DNA from: G965222335 sp965222335
Lineage (GTDB): Bacteria; Pseudomonadota; Gammaproteobacteria; Pseudomonadales; Halieaceae
Direction of reading: 5' to 3'
Length of the DNA stretch: 64,000 bases
NCBI GenBank assembly: GCA_965222335.1
Contig: OZ244944.1
Coordinates: 3,472,001 to 3,536,000 of the forward strand
Shown here: positions 25,703-35,359 of the stretch, piece after piece
Numbering within the stretch: position 1 is the first letter of the stretch
How the letters are laid out: the number at the start of each line of letters is the position of its first letter
Program-made: the position numbers and the translations under genes
Notes under the pieces: model-generated
The model's input: only the letters and a program-made list of their open reading frames with translations
Database searches by the model: none
What the model was told of the DNA's origin: nothing

Positions 25703-28438
25703 ATGAGCACTCGTTACCGCAAGACCGACACGCTGGATACCGGAGGCAAGCAGTACCGGGTTTACCCGCTGGAGCATCTCGAGGAGCTCGGCGACGTGGC
25801 CACGTTGCCCTTCTCTCTCAAGCTGCTGCTGGAAAACCTGCTGCGCCACGGGGGCGAGCAGTACGTCACCGATGATGACGTGGAGGCTCTGGTGAACTGG
25901 GACCCGAAGGCAGAGCCGGCCCAGGAGATTGCCTTCGTGCCCTCGCGGGTGCTGCTACAGGATTTTACCGGCGTACCGGCCATCGTCGACCTCGCCGTGA
26001 TGCGCGACGCCATGGTGGAGCTCGGTGGCGAGGCGAGCCAGATCAATCCCCTGTCGCCGGTGGAGCTGGTGATTGACCACTCGGTGATGGTGGATTTTTT
26101 TGGCAGCGAGGAGTCCCTGGAACAGAACACGGATGTCGAGCTGGAGCGCAATCTCGAGCGCTACCAGTTCCTGCGCTGGGGCCAGGAGGCCTTCAGCAAT
26201 TTCCGTGTGGTGCCCCCGGGCACCGGCATCGTGCACCAGGTCAACCTGGAATATCTGGCGCGTGGCGTGTTCGCTGCGGAACAGGACGGCGTTCTGACCG
26301 CCTATCCCGACACCCTGGTGGGCACCGACTCCCATACCACGATGATCAATGGCCTGGGCGTCCTCGGCTGGGGCGTGGGCGGCATCGAGGCGGAGGCGGC
26401 CATGCTCGGCCAGCCGGTCACCATGCTGATTCCCCAGGTGGTTGGTTTCCGTCTCGATGGCAAAATGGCGGAGGGCGCCACCGCCACCGACCTGGTGCTG
26501 ACCGTGACCCAGATGCTGCGTGAGCACGGGGTGGTGGGCAAGTTCGTCGAGTTCTTCGGCCCCGGACTCAAGCACCTGACCCTGGCGGACCGCGCCACCA
26601 TCGCCAATATGGCGCCGGAGTATGGCGCCACCTGCGGTATTTTCCCGGTGGACCAGCAGACCCTGGATTACATGCGCCTGACGGGTCGGGAGGAGGACCA
26701 GCTCGCCCTGGTCGAGGACTACATGAAGCGCCTGGGCCTGTGGCATGACGACAGCAGCCCCGAGGCCCGCTACAGCGCCACGCTGGAGCTGGACCTGGGT
26801 GAGGTGGTGCCATCGCTGGCGGGGCCCAAGCGCCCCCAGGATCGTATCCCCCTGACCGATAGCAAGCAGAGTTTCGCCGGGGTCTTACAGGAGTTTGAAG
26901 AGCTTGCCGTGGTGCCGCAGCCGGAGGACGGCTGGGAGGAAGAGGGTGGCCAGCTCGACGGGCACCGGGAGGCGATCAAGGGCATCCACGTGGACCGCGG
27001 CGAGGACAGCTTCGACCTGGGGCATGGCGCGGTGGTGATCGCCGCGATCACCAGCTGCACCAACACCTCCAACCCGGCGGTGTTGGTGGCGGCGGGGCTG
27101 ATTGCGCGCAAGGCGCGCGAGCTGGGATTGAGCTCCAAACCCTGGGTCAAGACCAGTCTGGCCCCAGGTTCCAAGGTGGTGACCGGCTACCTGGAGAAGA
27201 CCGGCCTGATGGACGACCTCGAGGCCCTGGGCTTCTACCTGGTGGGCTACGGCTGCACCACCTGCATTGGCAACTCGGGTCCCCTGCCGGATGACATTAC
27301 CGATGCGATTCGTGAAGGCAACCTGCTGGTCACTTCGGTGCTCTCGGGGAACCGCAATTTCGAGGGCCGTATTCACCAGGACGTGCGCGCCAACTACCTG
27401 GCGTCACCACCCCTGGTCGTGGCCTACGCCCTCGCCGGGACCATGGATATCGACCTGTATAAAGATCCTCTGGGACAGGACAGTGATGGCAAACCGGTGT
27501 ACCTGCAGGACATCTGGCCGGACAGCGCCGAGATCGGCGATATGCTGGCCGGGGCGCTGGACACCGCGATGTTCCGCGACAAGTATGCCGACGTATACAC
27601 CGGCAACAGCGACTGGAATGACCTGTCGGTGGATGACAGCGAGCGCTATCCCTGGCCGGACTCTACCTACGTGCGCAAGCCGACTTTCTTTGAAGGTATC
27701 GCCGACAGCGAACCGGGGGTCAGTGCCCTGGAGAATGCCCGTTGCCTGGTCAAGGTGGGAGACAGTGTAACCACCGACCATATCTCCCCGGCGGGCGCGA
27801 TTGCCGCCGACAGCCCCGCGGGTCACTATTTGCAGGAGGAAGGTGTCGAGATCAAGGACTTCAACTCCTACGGTTCCCGGCGTGGCAACCACGAGGTGAT
27901 GATGCGTGGCACCTTTGCCAATGTCCGCCTCAAGAACCAGCTCGCCCCCGGTACCGAGGGCAGTTGGACCACCAACTTCCTCAACGGCGACCAGGAAAGT
28001 ATCTTTGACGCCTCGGTGGCCTACCGTGAGCAGGGGATACCGCTGGTGGTGCTTGCAGGGAAGGAGTACGGAACCGGCTCTTCCCGGGACTGGGCTGCGA
28101 AAGGCCCCTCTCTACTGGGCATCCGCGTGGTCATCGCCCGCAGCTATGAGCGAATTCACCGCTCCAACCTGGTGGGCATGGGCATCCTGCCATTGCAGTT
28201 CAAGGAGGGAGACAGCGCCGACAGCCTGGGGCTGGACGGTACCGAGGTGTTCAATGTCGATGCGGTGGAACAAGGCCAGGAGTGGGTCGAGGTCAGTGCC
28301 GAGAAGAAAAGCGGTGACACGGTGACTTTCGAGGCGCAGATCCGCATCGATACGCCCAATGAGTTTGCCTACTACGAGAACGGCGGCATCCTGCAGTACG
28401 TGTTGCGCAGGCTGGCGAAAAATGGTGGCCAGGCTTAG
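25703..28438 (+). CDS. acnA: Aconitate hydratase AcnA
   Basis: TCA-cycle enzyme converting citrate to isocitrate through cis-aconitate, cytoplasmic, 911 aa (E. coli AcnA is 891). The [4Fe-4S] ligands are C452, C518 and C521 (TSCTNTSNP, GCTTCIGN), spaced exactly as in AcnA. The swivel domain near the C-terminus carries the SRDWAAKGP motif. The ATG at 25703 follows GGAGGGAAGG; the frame upstream to 25583 is discarded. It is divergent from the glutamate-synthase-like gene and followed after 24 bp by a small CPXCG protein on the same strand. Confidence 0.97.
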   Translation: MSTRYRKTDTLDTGGKQYRVYPLEHLEELGDVATLPFSLKLLLENLLRHGGEQYVTDDDVEALVNWDPKAEPAQEIAFVPSRVLLQDFTGVPAIVDLAVMRDAMVELGGEASQINPLSPVELVIDHSVMVDFFGSEESLEQNTDVELERNLERYQFLRWGQEAFSNFRVVPPGTGIVHQVNLEYLARGVFAAEQDGVLTAYPDTLVGTDSHTTMINGLGVLGWGVGGIEAEAAMLGQPVTMLIPQVVGFRLDGKMAEGATATDLVLTVTQMLREHGVVGKFVEFFGPGLKHLTLADRATIANMAPEYGATCGIFPVDQQTLDYMRLTGREEDQLALVEDYMKRLGLWHDDSSPEARYSATLELDLGEVVPSLAGPKRPQDRIPLTDSKQSFAGVLQEFEELAVVPQPEDGWEEEGGQLDGHREAIKGIHVDRGEDSFDLGHGAVVIAAITSCTNTSNPAVLVAAGLIARKARELGLSSKPWVKTSLAPGSKVVTGYLEKTGLMDDLEALGFYLVGYGCTTCIGNSGPLPDDITDAIREGNLLVTSVLSGNRNFEGRIHQDVRANYLASPPLVVAYALAGTMDIDLYKDPLGQDSDGKPVYLQDIWPDSAEIGDMLAGALDTAMFRDKYADVYTGNSDWNDLSVDDSERYPWPDSTYVRKPTFFEGIADSEPGVSALENARCLVKVGDSVTTDHISPAGAIAADSPAGHYLQEEGVEIKDFNSYGSRRGNHEVMMRGTFANVRLKNQLAPGTEGSWTTNFLNGDQESIFDASVAYREQGIPLVVLAGKEYGTGSSRDWAAKGPSLLGIRVVIARSYERIHRSNLVGMGILPLQFKEGDSADSLGLDGTEVFNVDAVEQGQEWVEVSAEKKSGDTVTFEAQIRIDTPNEFAYYENGGILQYVLRRLAKNGGQA

Positions 28439-28462
28439 CGTTGCGAGTTCAGGAGCTGACCG

Positions 28463-28654
28463 GTGCAAGCACTGGAGGAGATGACGGTACACTGCCCTTA
28501 CTGCGGTGAGCCGATTACCGTGTTGGTGGACAGTTCTGTAAGCTCGCAGCAGTACATCGAGGACTGCCAGGTCTGCTGTCGCCCGATTGAGTTTGACGTC
28601 ACCGTGGGCATGGATGGCGAGGTCTCGCTGCACGTGGCGCACGAGGACGATTGA
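28463..28654 (+). CDS. CPXCG-motif cysteine-rich small protein
   Basis: A 63-aa cytoplasmic protein with CPYCGE near the N-terminus and DCQVCCRPI in the middle, a four-Cys arrangement expected to bind zinc. Its family is conserved in Gammaproteobacteria without a known function. The GTG at 28463 follows AGGAGCTGACCG; the in-frame ATG six codons later has the GGAGG too close. It is 24 bp after acnA and probably shares its transcript. Confidence 0.85.
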   Translation: MQALEEMTVHCPYCGEPITVLVDSSVSSQQYIEDCQVCCRPIEFDVTVGMDGEVSLHVAHEDD

Positions 28655-28683
28655 TCACCCGACAATAAGTCTCCGGCACAACG

Positions 28684-28715
28684 AAAAACGGCGACACCCC
28701 AGGGTGTCGCCGTTG
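28684..28715. terminator. Terminator between convergent CPXCG and katG genes
   Basis: Stem GGCGACACC / GGTGTCGCC with a short loop. The T-run is good on the minus strand (GTTTTTCG), so it mainly serves katG; in the plus direction the stem can still stop the acnA transcript. Confidence 0.85.
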
Positions 28716-28738
28716 TAGCGTGAGAGCTGGTGTCGGAC

Positions 28739-30964
28739 TTAGCTCATATCGAAGCGGTCCGCCGTCATCACCTTGGTCCAGGCGTCGATAAAGTCCTGTA
28801 CAAACTTCTCGCCGCCGTCCTCTGAGGCGTAAACCTCGGCGATGGCGCGCAGTTCGGCGTTCGAGCCGAACACCAGGTCTACCGGAGTCGCGGTCCACTT
28901 CAATTCGCCGGAGGCGCGGTCACGACCCTCGTAGATACCGTCGCTACCGTCCGCCTTGGTCCACTCGGTAGACATGTCCAGCAGGTTGACGAAGAAGTCC
29001 GTGCTCAGGGTGCCCGGACGATCGGTGAACACCCCGTGCTCTGCGCCGTCGGTGTTGGCCCCGAGGGCGCGCATCCCGCCGACCAGTACCGTCATTTCCG
29101 GCACTCGCAGGCCGAGCAGGTCGGCGCGTTCTACCAGCATTTCCGTCGGTGACATGTAGCTGTCCGCAGCGTAGTAATTGCGGAAGCCATCGGCGTTCGG
29201 CTCCAGGGGCTCGAAGCTTTCCACGTCGGTCATTTCGGCACTGGCGTCGACCCGACCGGGCACGAAGGGCACGTCGACCTCGTAACCCGCTTCCCTGGCG
29301 GCGCGCTCAATGGCCGCGGCGCCCCCGAGGACGATCAGGTCAGCCATCGATACTTCCTTGCTGTTGAAGAGGCCACCGTTGAAGTCCTCCTGCACGCCCT
29401 CAAGCGCTTTGAGCACCTTGGCGAGCTCATCGGGGTCGTTCACCGGCCAGTCCTTCTGCGGTGCCAGGCGCACGCGCGCACCGTTGGCTCCGCCGCGCAT
29501 GTCGGTATTGCGGTAGCTGGCCGCCGAGGCCCAGGCTGCCCGTACCAGCTCGCTGTTGCTGAGGCCGGTATCGAGAATCGCCTGCTTGAGGTCGGCCACG
29601 TCGCCGCTGTCGATCATCTTGTAATCGGCTTCCGGCAGCGGGTCCTGCCACATCAGGTCGGCTTCGGGTACCTCGTCACCCACGTAACGCGCCTTCGGGC
29701 CCATGTCGCGGTGAGTCAGCTTGAACCAGGCCTTGGCGAACGCCAGCTCGAACTCTTCCGGATTTTCCAGGAAGCGCTTGGAGATCTCGCGGTAGGCGGG
29801 ATCCTCCTTGAGCGACAGGTCCGTGGTCAGCATGATCGGCGTGGAGTTGTCTGCGCCTTCCTGCACCGGCGGTACCGTACCGTCGAGGGCTCCGTCTTTC
29901 GCGATCCATTGCGTGGCGCCGCCGGGGCTCTTGGTTTTTTCGTACTCGTAGGCAAACAGGTTCTGCAGGTACATCATCGTCCACTGGGTCGGGGCCGATG
30001 TCCAGGCGCCCTCGAGGCCGCTGGTGATGGTGTCTGCTCCCTTACCCGTGCCGCACTTGTTCTTCCAGCCCAGTCCCTGCTCCTCGATCCCTGCCGCTCC
30101 CGGCTCGGGACCGACACAGTCGGCGGGTTTGCCTGCGCCATGCACCTTGCCGAAGGTGTGACCACCGGCAATCAGGGCAACGGTTTCCTCATCGTTCATC
30201 GCCATCCGCCCGAAGCTCTGGCGAATCTGCTTGGCGGCGGCGACGGGGTCGGAATTACCACCCGGACCCTCCGGGTTGACGTAAATGAGGCCCATGACGG
30301 TGGCACCGAGACCAGGCTTCAGGTTCATCTCGCCATCATGACGCTCACTGGTGCCGAGTTCCTTTTCGGGTCCCCAGTACACGAGGTCGGGCTCCCAGTC
30401 GTCCTGGCGACCGCCGGCAAAGCCAAAGGTCTTGAAGCCCATGTCTTCCATGGCCACCGTGCCCGCGAGCACCATAAGGTCGGCCCAGGAGACGTTGCGA
30501 CCGTACTTCTGCTTGACCGGCCACAGCAGGCGACGCGCCTTGTCCAGGTTGGCGTTGTCGGGCCAGCTGTTCAGCGGGTCAAAACGCTGCTGGCCACCAC
30601 CAGCGCCACCGCGGCCGTCAGAGGTGCGGTAGGTACCGGCGCTGTGCCAGGCCATACGGATGAAAAACGGGCCGTAGTGGCCCCAGTCCGCAGGCCACCA
30701 GTCCTGGGAATCCTTCATCACCGCCTTCAGGTCGGTCTTGAGTTCTTCGAGGTCAACCTCGGCAAATGCTGCGGCGTAATCGAAATTCTCGCCGTAGGGG
30801 TTGGATTCAACGGCGTGGTCCCGCAGGGGCTGCAGGTTGAGCGTGTCGGGCCACCAGAATTCGTTGGATTTGGGCTCGCCGAGGGCGAACGCGGCGCCGG
30901 AGGGAACCGACAGGGCGACCGCGACGGCGACTGCGGACATCAGGGGCTTTCTCTTGATTTGCAT
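28739..30964 (-). CDS. katG: Catalase-peroxidase with Sec-type signal peptide
   Basis: Bifunctional haem catalase/peroxidase, 741 aa from the ATG at 30964, which follows AAGGAGTTTGTAGC. The distal haem triad is R103, W106 and H107 (FIRMAWHSAG); the proximal His is in GGHTFGKVHG; the Tyr (GLIYVNPEG) and Met (GRMAMND) of the Trp-Tyr-Met crosslink are present. The N-terminus QIKRKPLMSAVAVAVALSV...AFA is a plausible signal peptide, pointing to periplasmic rather than usual cytoplasmic location. Monocistronic; a 240-bp upstream region contains an AT-rich stretch (31082-31115) with scattered ATAG/CTAT boxes that could be an OxyR site, which I cannot confirm. Confidence 0.95.
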   Translation of the reverse strand: MQIKRKPLMSAVAVAVALSVPSGAAFALGEPKSNEFWWPDTLNLQPLRDHAVESNPYGENFDYAAAFAEVDLEELKTDLKAVMKDSQDWWPADWGHYGPFFIRMAWHSAGTYRTSDGRGGAGGGQQRFDPLNSWPDNANLDKARRLLWPVKQKYGRNVSWADLMVLAGTVAMEDMGFKTFGFAGGRQDDWEPDLVYWGPEKELGTSERHDGEMNLKPGLGATVMGLIYVNPEGPGGNSDPVAAAKQIRQSFGRMAMNDEETVALIAGGHTFGKVHGAGKPADCVGPEPGAAGIEEQGLGWKNKCGTGKGADTITSGLEGAWTSAPTQWTMMYLQNLFAYEYEKTKSPGGATQWIAKDGALDGTVPPVQEGADNSTPIMLTTDLSLKEDPAYREISKRFLENPEEFELAFAKAWFKLTHRDMGPKARYVGDEVPEADLMWQDPLPEADYKMIDSGDVADLKQAILDTGLSNSELVRAAWASAASYRNTDMRGGANGARVRLAPQKDWPVNDPDELAKVLKALEGVQEDFNGGLFNSKEVSMADLIVLGGAAAIERAAREAGYEVDVPFVPGRVDASAEMTDVESFEPLEPNADGFRNYYAADSYMSPTEMLVERADLLGLRVPEMTVLVGGMRALGANTDGAEHGVFTDRPGTLSTDFFVNLLDMSTEWTKADGSDGIYEGRDRASGELKWTATPVDLVFGSNAELRAIAEVYASEDGGEKFVQDFIDAWTKVMTADRFDMS

Positions 30965-31206
30965 GCTACAAACTCCTTTATTTGCGGAAACTGAGATGCT
31001 TATTGTCCTGGGATGGTGCTTTACCAGGCCCCAATGGCGCCCGGCTGTTTGCATCTTCCCCCAATGTAGAGCATGGCGCTTGATCTATCCAGTGCTATAT
31101 ATCGTCAAACACTATCGGAAAATTCGATTGAGCGCCGCGCCTGTTCATCCTGCACCCTGGCTGCATTGCCAGACAGGGGCCAGTGACGCCGTGGTGAACG
31201 TTGCAT

Positions 31207-31240
31207 AAAAAAGGCCCCCTGCCATAGGGCAGGGGGCCTT
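31207..31240 (-). terminator. Rho-independent terminator downstream of sulfatase
   Basis: Perfect 13-bp stem AAGGCCCCCTGCC / GGCAGGGGGCCTT with a short loop, followed on the minus strand by TTTTTTATG. It lies 18 bp beyond the stop codon of the sulfatase gene. Confidence 0.93.
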
Positions 31241-31257
31241 GGGTATGCAGGACCGGC

Positions 31258-32796
31258 TTACTGGTGGCGGGGCGCCGTCTGCATTTCCTGCAGTATCGCA
31301 TCCACGCTCAGGGAATCGCCGCGCGTGGGCGGGAACTCCTTGAAGGTTTCCAGGAAGTTGGCAACCAGCGCCTGGGCCGGTACGAAGGTCCACATCTGGT
31401 CCGCGTAGAAGTTGCGGACATAGAGGGCAGAATCCGGCGAGGTCTCGTAGGGATCCATCCGCAGGTTGATCACCAGCGGCCAGCTCGGCGTTTTGCGATA
31501 GGCCTCGTTGATGGAGCCTTCCATGATCGTGAAGTGAATCTTCCAGTCGTTGTAGCGCACCGCGTTCAGGTGACCGCCCGCGTCAAAGTAGAAGATCTCC
31601 TTGCGCTTGCCGGGCCCCTTGCCAGTCAGCAGGTCCATCTGGTTATAGCCGTCCAGGTGGGCCTTGAACCGCTTGCCGTTGGCGCGATGGCCCTCGAGCA
31701 ACTTCTCTTTCACGTCCGCTTCGCCGGCAGCGGCGAGCAGCGTGGGCATCCAGTCCTCGTGGGAAAAGATGTCATTGATCACCGTGCCCGGCTCGATCTT
31801 GCCCGGCCAGCGAACCATCATCGGTACGCGGAAGCCGCCTTCCCAGGTGGTGCCTTTCTCGCCCCGGAAGGGCGTGGTGCCGCCGTCCGGCCAGGTGAAC
31901 TTCTCTGCGCCGTTATCGGTGCTGAAGACCACGATGGTGTTGTCGGCGATGCCCAGCTCGTCGAGCTTGTCCAGCAACGCGCCCACGCCGTCGTCCAGCT
32001 CCATCATGCCGTCGGCGTAGATGCCGTAGCCTGATTTGCCCTCGTACTTTTCGCTCAGGTGGGTCCACACGTGCATGCGCGTGGAGTTGTGCCAGACGAA
32101 GAAGGGCTTGCCCTCGCTGTGGGCCTTGTCGATAAACTTGAGGCTGGCGTTGAGGAACTCCGTATCCGCATTCTCCATGCGCTTGCGCGTCAGGGGGCCG
32201 GTGTCTTCAATGCGCCCGTCAGCGTAGGAGCGAATCACACCGCGGGGGCCAAATTTCTTCCGGAACTCGGGGTCTTTCGGGTAGAACTCGCTTTCCGGTT
32301 CTTCCTCGGCGTTGAGGTGATAGAGGTTGCCGAAAAACTCGTCGAAGCCGTGGTTGGTCGGCAGGTGCTCATCCCGGTCGCCGAGGTGGTTCTTGCCAAA
32401 CTGGCCGGAGACATAGCCATGGTTCTTGAGCAACTCGGCGATGGTGGGATCCTTGTCCTGGATGCCCTGCTTGGCGCCCGGCATGCCGATGGTGAGAAGT
32501 CCGGTGCGGAATGGGTGCTGTCCCAGGATAAAGGAAGCACGGCCGGCGGTGCAGCTCTGCTGCGCGTAGGCGTCGGTGAAAATCGCCCCTTCGTCGGCGA
32601 TTCGGTCGATATTGGGTGTGCTCCCGCCCATCAGGCCATTGTGATAGGCACTGATGTTCTGGATGCCCACGTCGTCACCCCAGATCACCAGGATATTGGG
32701 CTTCTTATCCTGTGCCAGGGCTGTTGCGGAGACGAACAATAGCGCCAGCGCTGCGATCAGGCGATACAGCGTTTTGACTGGTAATACAGCTGTCAT
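31258..32796 (-). CDS. Sulfatase (arylsulfatase type), exported
   Basis: Sulfate-ester hydrolase, 512 aa from the ATG at 32796, with a signal peptide (about 1-28, LYRLIAALALLFVSATALAQ). The metal-binding start NILVIWGDDVG and the nucleophile region SCTAGRASF (C82) are clear. The activation motif is C-T-A-G-R rather than C-x-P-S-R; Cys and Arg needed for formylglycine conversion are retained, and this variant is seen in one sulfatase subgroup. The frame upstream to 33006 overlaps the neighbouring gene and is not used. Its neighbours on the same strand are an M14-type peptidase and a second sulfatase; no maturation enzyme is visible in the window. Confidence 0.92.
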   Translation of the reverse strand: MTAVLPVKTLYRLIAALALLFVSATALAQDKKPNILVIWGDDVGIQNISAYHNGLMGGSTPNIDRIADEGAIFTDAYAQQSCTAGRASFILGQHPFRTGLLTIGMPGAKQGIQDKDPTIAELLKNHGYVSGQFGKNHLGDRDEHLPTNHGFDEFFGNLYHLNAEEEPESEFYPKDPEFRKKFGPRGVIRSYADGRIEDTGPLTRKRMENADTEFLNASLKFIDKAHSEGKPFFVWHNSTRMHVWTHLSEKYEGKSGYGIYADGMMELDDGVGALLDKLDELGIADNTIVVFSTDNGAEKFTWPDGGTTPFRGEKGTTWEGGFRVPMMVRWPGKIEPGTVINDIFSHEDWMPTLLAAAGEADVKEKLLEGHRANGKRFKAHLDGYNQMDLLTGKGPGKRKEIFYFDAGGHLNAVRYNDWKIHFTIMEGSINEAYRKTPSWPLVINLRMDPYETSPDSALYVRNFYADQMWTFVPAQALVANFLETFKEFPPTRGDSLSVDAILQEMQTAPRHQ

Positions 32797-32864
32797 ATAG
32801 GAATTCCTCGTGATTCCGGGGTTCTGGAAGTGGCCCGAAAACACAAGGCCAATCCGAATATAGC

Positions 32865-33785
32865 TCATTGTTGCTGCAGTGCAAACTCCAGGGCAGCGGT
32901 CACGGCGGCAACCTGGGCCAGGATGCAATTTTCGGTGTCCACCCGGGGGCTGTCGGGGTAGACCTCGGTGGTGGTGCGGTAGGCGGCGTCGGTTGCGCTC
33001 ATGCACAGGCCCAGCTTGCGCGCCTTGTAGGTGATTACCCCGGGCTGTTGCAGCGGTTCACCCAGCAGCTTGCCGTCGGCATCTGCGGGAGCAATGTGGG
33101 TCACCGCTGCAACGGCCTCGATCACCGCCCGCTGGAAGTCGGGGGCAGGGCACTCGGCCTCCCCTACGAGATAAAAGCCGTCCGGGATATCCCAGACGTC
33201 GAGGGTGACACCGTCCCGCGCCGCCAGGGCCGGACGGAATTCGCTATTGTCGGTATCGGTGGTCTCGTGCAGGTCGACGTGGAGCAGGAACTTGCCGGCG
33301 AAGGGATCGAGGTAACGCATCAGCGTGGCGGCCTCCGGGGCATCGCTGCCGCGGTGAAAGGCGCGATTGGGGTCTACTGTCTCGGGGTTCCAGCGGTTGA
33401 TGGTCTCGTAGCCCCAGGGACTGATCGCCGGGGCGACCAGCAGGTTGAAACTTTTTGCATAGCGCGCCGCCTCTGTCTCCAGGAACCGCAGCGCGCCCTG
33501 CACCCCGCTGGTTTCGTAGCCGTGTACGCCGCCGGTGATCAGGGCCCCGGGCCTGCCCGGGTCCCACTGGCGACTGCGCACGGCAAACAGAGGATAGCGT
33601 TCGGGGTTGATCGGCAGTGCACCGTACTGCTCCACCGCGAAGTTCTCCCGCAGGGCGGGCAGGTGTGCCAGGACCTCTTCGGCGTACGAGCGTTGAACTG
33701 ACTGCGCGGCGTACCAGGCCTGTTTCTCAGCTTCGCCCCAGGGCTGGCCGGGGACGCCGATAGGGTAGTCATTGGAGGTGTGCAT
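32865..33785 (-). CDS. M14-type zinc carboxypeptidase/aspartoacylase-like protein
   Basis: A 306-aa zinc metallohydrolase. The ligand set is visible as GGVHGYETSG (HxxE) and HVDLHETTD (second His); the C-terminal TTEVYPDSPR segment could contain the catalytic Glu. The group includes carboxypeptidases and succinylglutamate-desuccinylase-like enzymes, so the leaving group is unclear. No signal peptide is seen, so it acts in the cytoplasm. The ATG at 33785 follows AGGGAGCGCAGC. It lies 68 bp upstream of the sulfatase on the same strand. Confidence 0.85.
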   Translation of the reverse strand: MHTSNDYPIGVPGQPWGEAEKQAWYAAQSVQRSYAEEVLAHLPALRENFAVEQYGALPINPERYPLFAVRSRQWDPGRPGALITGGVHGYETSGVQGALRFLETEAARYAKSFNLLVAPAISPWGYETINRWNPETVDPNRAFHRGSDAPEAATLMRYLDPFAGKFLLHVDLHETTDTDNSEFRPALAARDGVTLDVWDIPDGFYLVGEAECPAPDFQRAVIEAVAAVTHIAPADADGKLLGEPLQQPGVITYKARKLGLCMSATDAAYRTTTEVYPDSPRVDTENCILAQVAAVTAALEFALQQQ

Positions 33786-33850
33786 GCTGCGCTCCCTGTC
33801 TGTGGTTTGTCCAGGAAACCTTGCCACAGTCGGGGGTGAAAACCGAGGCG

Positions 33851-34693
33851 CTAGAAATGGGCGCCGAGGTAGAGTTGGGGCCCCTGGTAGCTGAAGTCGA
33901 TACCACCATCCCAGTCGTCACTGCCCGCCGCGACATCGATCTCGAAAAAGGTATACTTGAGTCCGGCGCTGAAATGCTGGCTGAAGCGATAGACCAGCCC
34001 GGCATCCGCACTGTAGATGTCGCCCTCCAGTTCGCCGCCGCTTAGGTCGACATCGAAGCCGAACCAGGAGGCCCGGAGGCCCAGCTCCCAGCGGTCGGTG
34101 AGCGCATAGGTGAGCCCAGCCCCCAGAAGGGGTAGCGGCGCATCGGTTGTCGCATTAACCCGGCCATCGCGCCCCACTGACTCCCCGCCGGCGAAGACGT
34201 CACCCCCGATTGCAAACTCAATGCCCGTCCAGTGCACGCCAGCGCTCAATACGAGTTCCAGTGAATCACTCTGGTGGATACTGTAGTTGTAGCTGATTGG
34301 TGCGATGTAAATATCCCACTCTGAGTTGACTCTTGCGCCTACGGGGAACTGCTCATCTCCGACTGCGATTTCGGTATCCAGGGTGGTAGTGGCGGTGCGC
34401 CGGAATTGCCAGTAGCCGGCGATAACCTGATGGCGCGGTGCGAAGCGCCAGCTCAGGCCTGCGAGAAAAGTCTCGTCATCCTCGTCGAAACCCAGGCTTT
34501 CCTCCAGGTCGATCGGCTGGTTGTTCGCTTCGTCGCCATTGACCTCGAGGTCAGTGTTCCAGTTCGTAAGGAAGTAACCCGCTTCAAGGGAGAAGCGGTC
34601 GTCGAGGCTGTTGAGCCTGCCCTCAGCCAGGGCCGCGCCGGGAAGCAGCAGGGCAGCACAGGTCGCGCAGGCCAGGTGTCGAAAAATTGCCAT
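33851..34693 (-). CDS. Outer-membrane beta-barrel protein
   Basis: A 280-aa protein with a signal peptide ending at ALA-EG (about residue 23), then many short alternating strands with aromatic ends (FSLEAGYFLTNWN, HQVIAGYWQFRR, WDIYIAPISYNYSI, WELGLRASWFGFDVD) and the terminal residues LYLGAHF, a final strand with C-terminal Phe as expected for BamA-dependent insertion. Length suggests 8-12 strands. Ligand and role are unknown. It stands alone, 65 bp upstream of the peptidase gene on the same strand. Confidence 0.85.
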   Translation of the reverse strand: MAIFRHLACATCAALLLPGAALAEGRLNSLDDRFSLEAGYFLTNWNTDLEVNGDEANNQPIDLEESLGFDEDDETFLAGLSWRFAPRHQVIAGYWQFRRTATTTLDTEIAVGDEQFPVGARVNSEWDIYIAPISYNYSIHQSDSLELVLSAGVHWTGIEFAIGGDVFAGGESVGRDGRVNATTDAPLPLLGAGLTYALTDRWELGLRASWFGFDVDLSGGELEGDIYSADAGLVYRFSQHFSAGLKYTFFEIDVAAGSDDWDGGIDFSYQGPQLYLGAHF

Positions 34694-34832
34694 CTATATT
34701 CTCTTGCCTTCGCACAGACAGGCTGTTCGTCTTGGGAGTAGGCAGTATAGGGCAGGGTAGTTGGCCGGTCGAGTTTGGCAACAGACTTATGCCGACGAGC
34801 CCGGGCCAGCTATCCCGTTCCAGTAACCGGCG

Positions 34833-35336
34833 CTATTTGTTCAGCATTATTTGTTTGAGGCGATCCGGGCCAACCGTACGATAAATCTCCATTGCGCCAA
34901 GCAGCGGAATCAGAATGAGCAGCATCAGCAGCAGTGGCGCGACATTCTGGATCCACGACCGCTCGCTAAACTCAGCCAGCACCTGCCCCAGCGAGTGCCC
35001 GTGAACCCAGCCCACGATGATTTCCTCGAGACACTTGAACACGACAAGCAGCAGGAGCATGGCCAGGCTTTTCCAGACTATCCGATGCAGGAGCGGGTGC
35101 GCGTTCGCCCGCGAGCCAATCGACAGGGCGTCACCAATCAACACAAACTTGCCGAGAACCAGGGCTTTAACAATGGCAACGCCCCAGGGCACGGGCGTCG
35201 CGGCGGACGTGCTTGTGACCACGGTATCGTAGAGCAGAAGCACTGCAAAGCAGACATACAGATAGGCGCTGATCAGCGCATACTTGCGCATCTCGTCCTT
35301 GATTCTCTCGCTGCGAGAGCTGGTGTCGGTGCTCAT
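34833..35336 (-). CDS. Hypothetical inner-membrane protein
   Basis: Not recognised as a named family. 167 aa with about four hydrophobic segments (residues about 20-40, 52-75, 85-110 and 130-155), a charged N-terminus (TDTSSRSERIKDEMRKY) and a short basic C-terminus. The ATG at 35336 is 23 bp after the stop of the large sulfatase on the same strand, so it is probably translated from the sulfatase mRNA. The close spacing is the only hint to role. Confidence 0.75.
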   Translation of the reverse strand: MSTDTSSRSERIKDEMRKYALISAYLYVCFAVLLLYDTVVTSTSAATPVPWGVAIVKALVLGKFVLIGDALSIGSRANAHPLLHRIVWKSLAMLLLLVVFKCLEEIIVGWVHGHSLGQVLAEFSERSWIQNVAPLLLMLLILIPLLGAMEIYRTVGPDRLKQIMLNK

Positions 35337-35359
35337 GCGCTGGCCTCCCTTGCCGCGAT

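Noticed and set aside
31082..31115. OxyR binding site upstream of katG
   Set aside because: ATAG and CTAT boxes occur but not with the regular spacing of the four-element OxyR consensus; kept only as a possibility in the katG entry.
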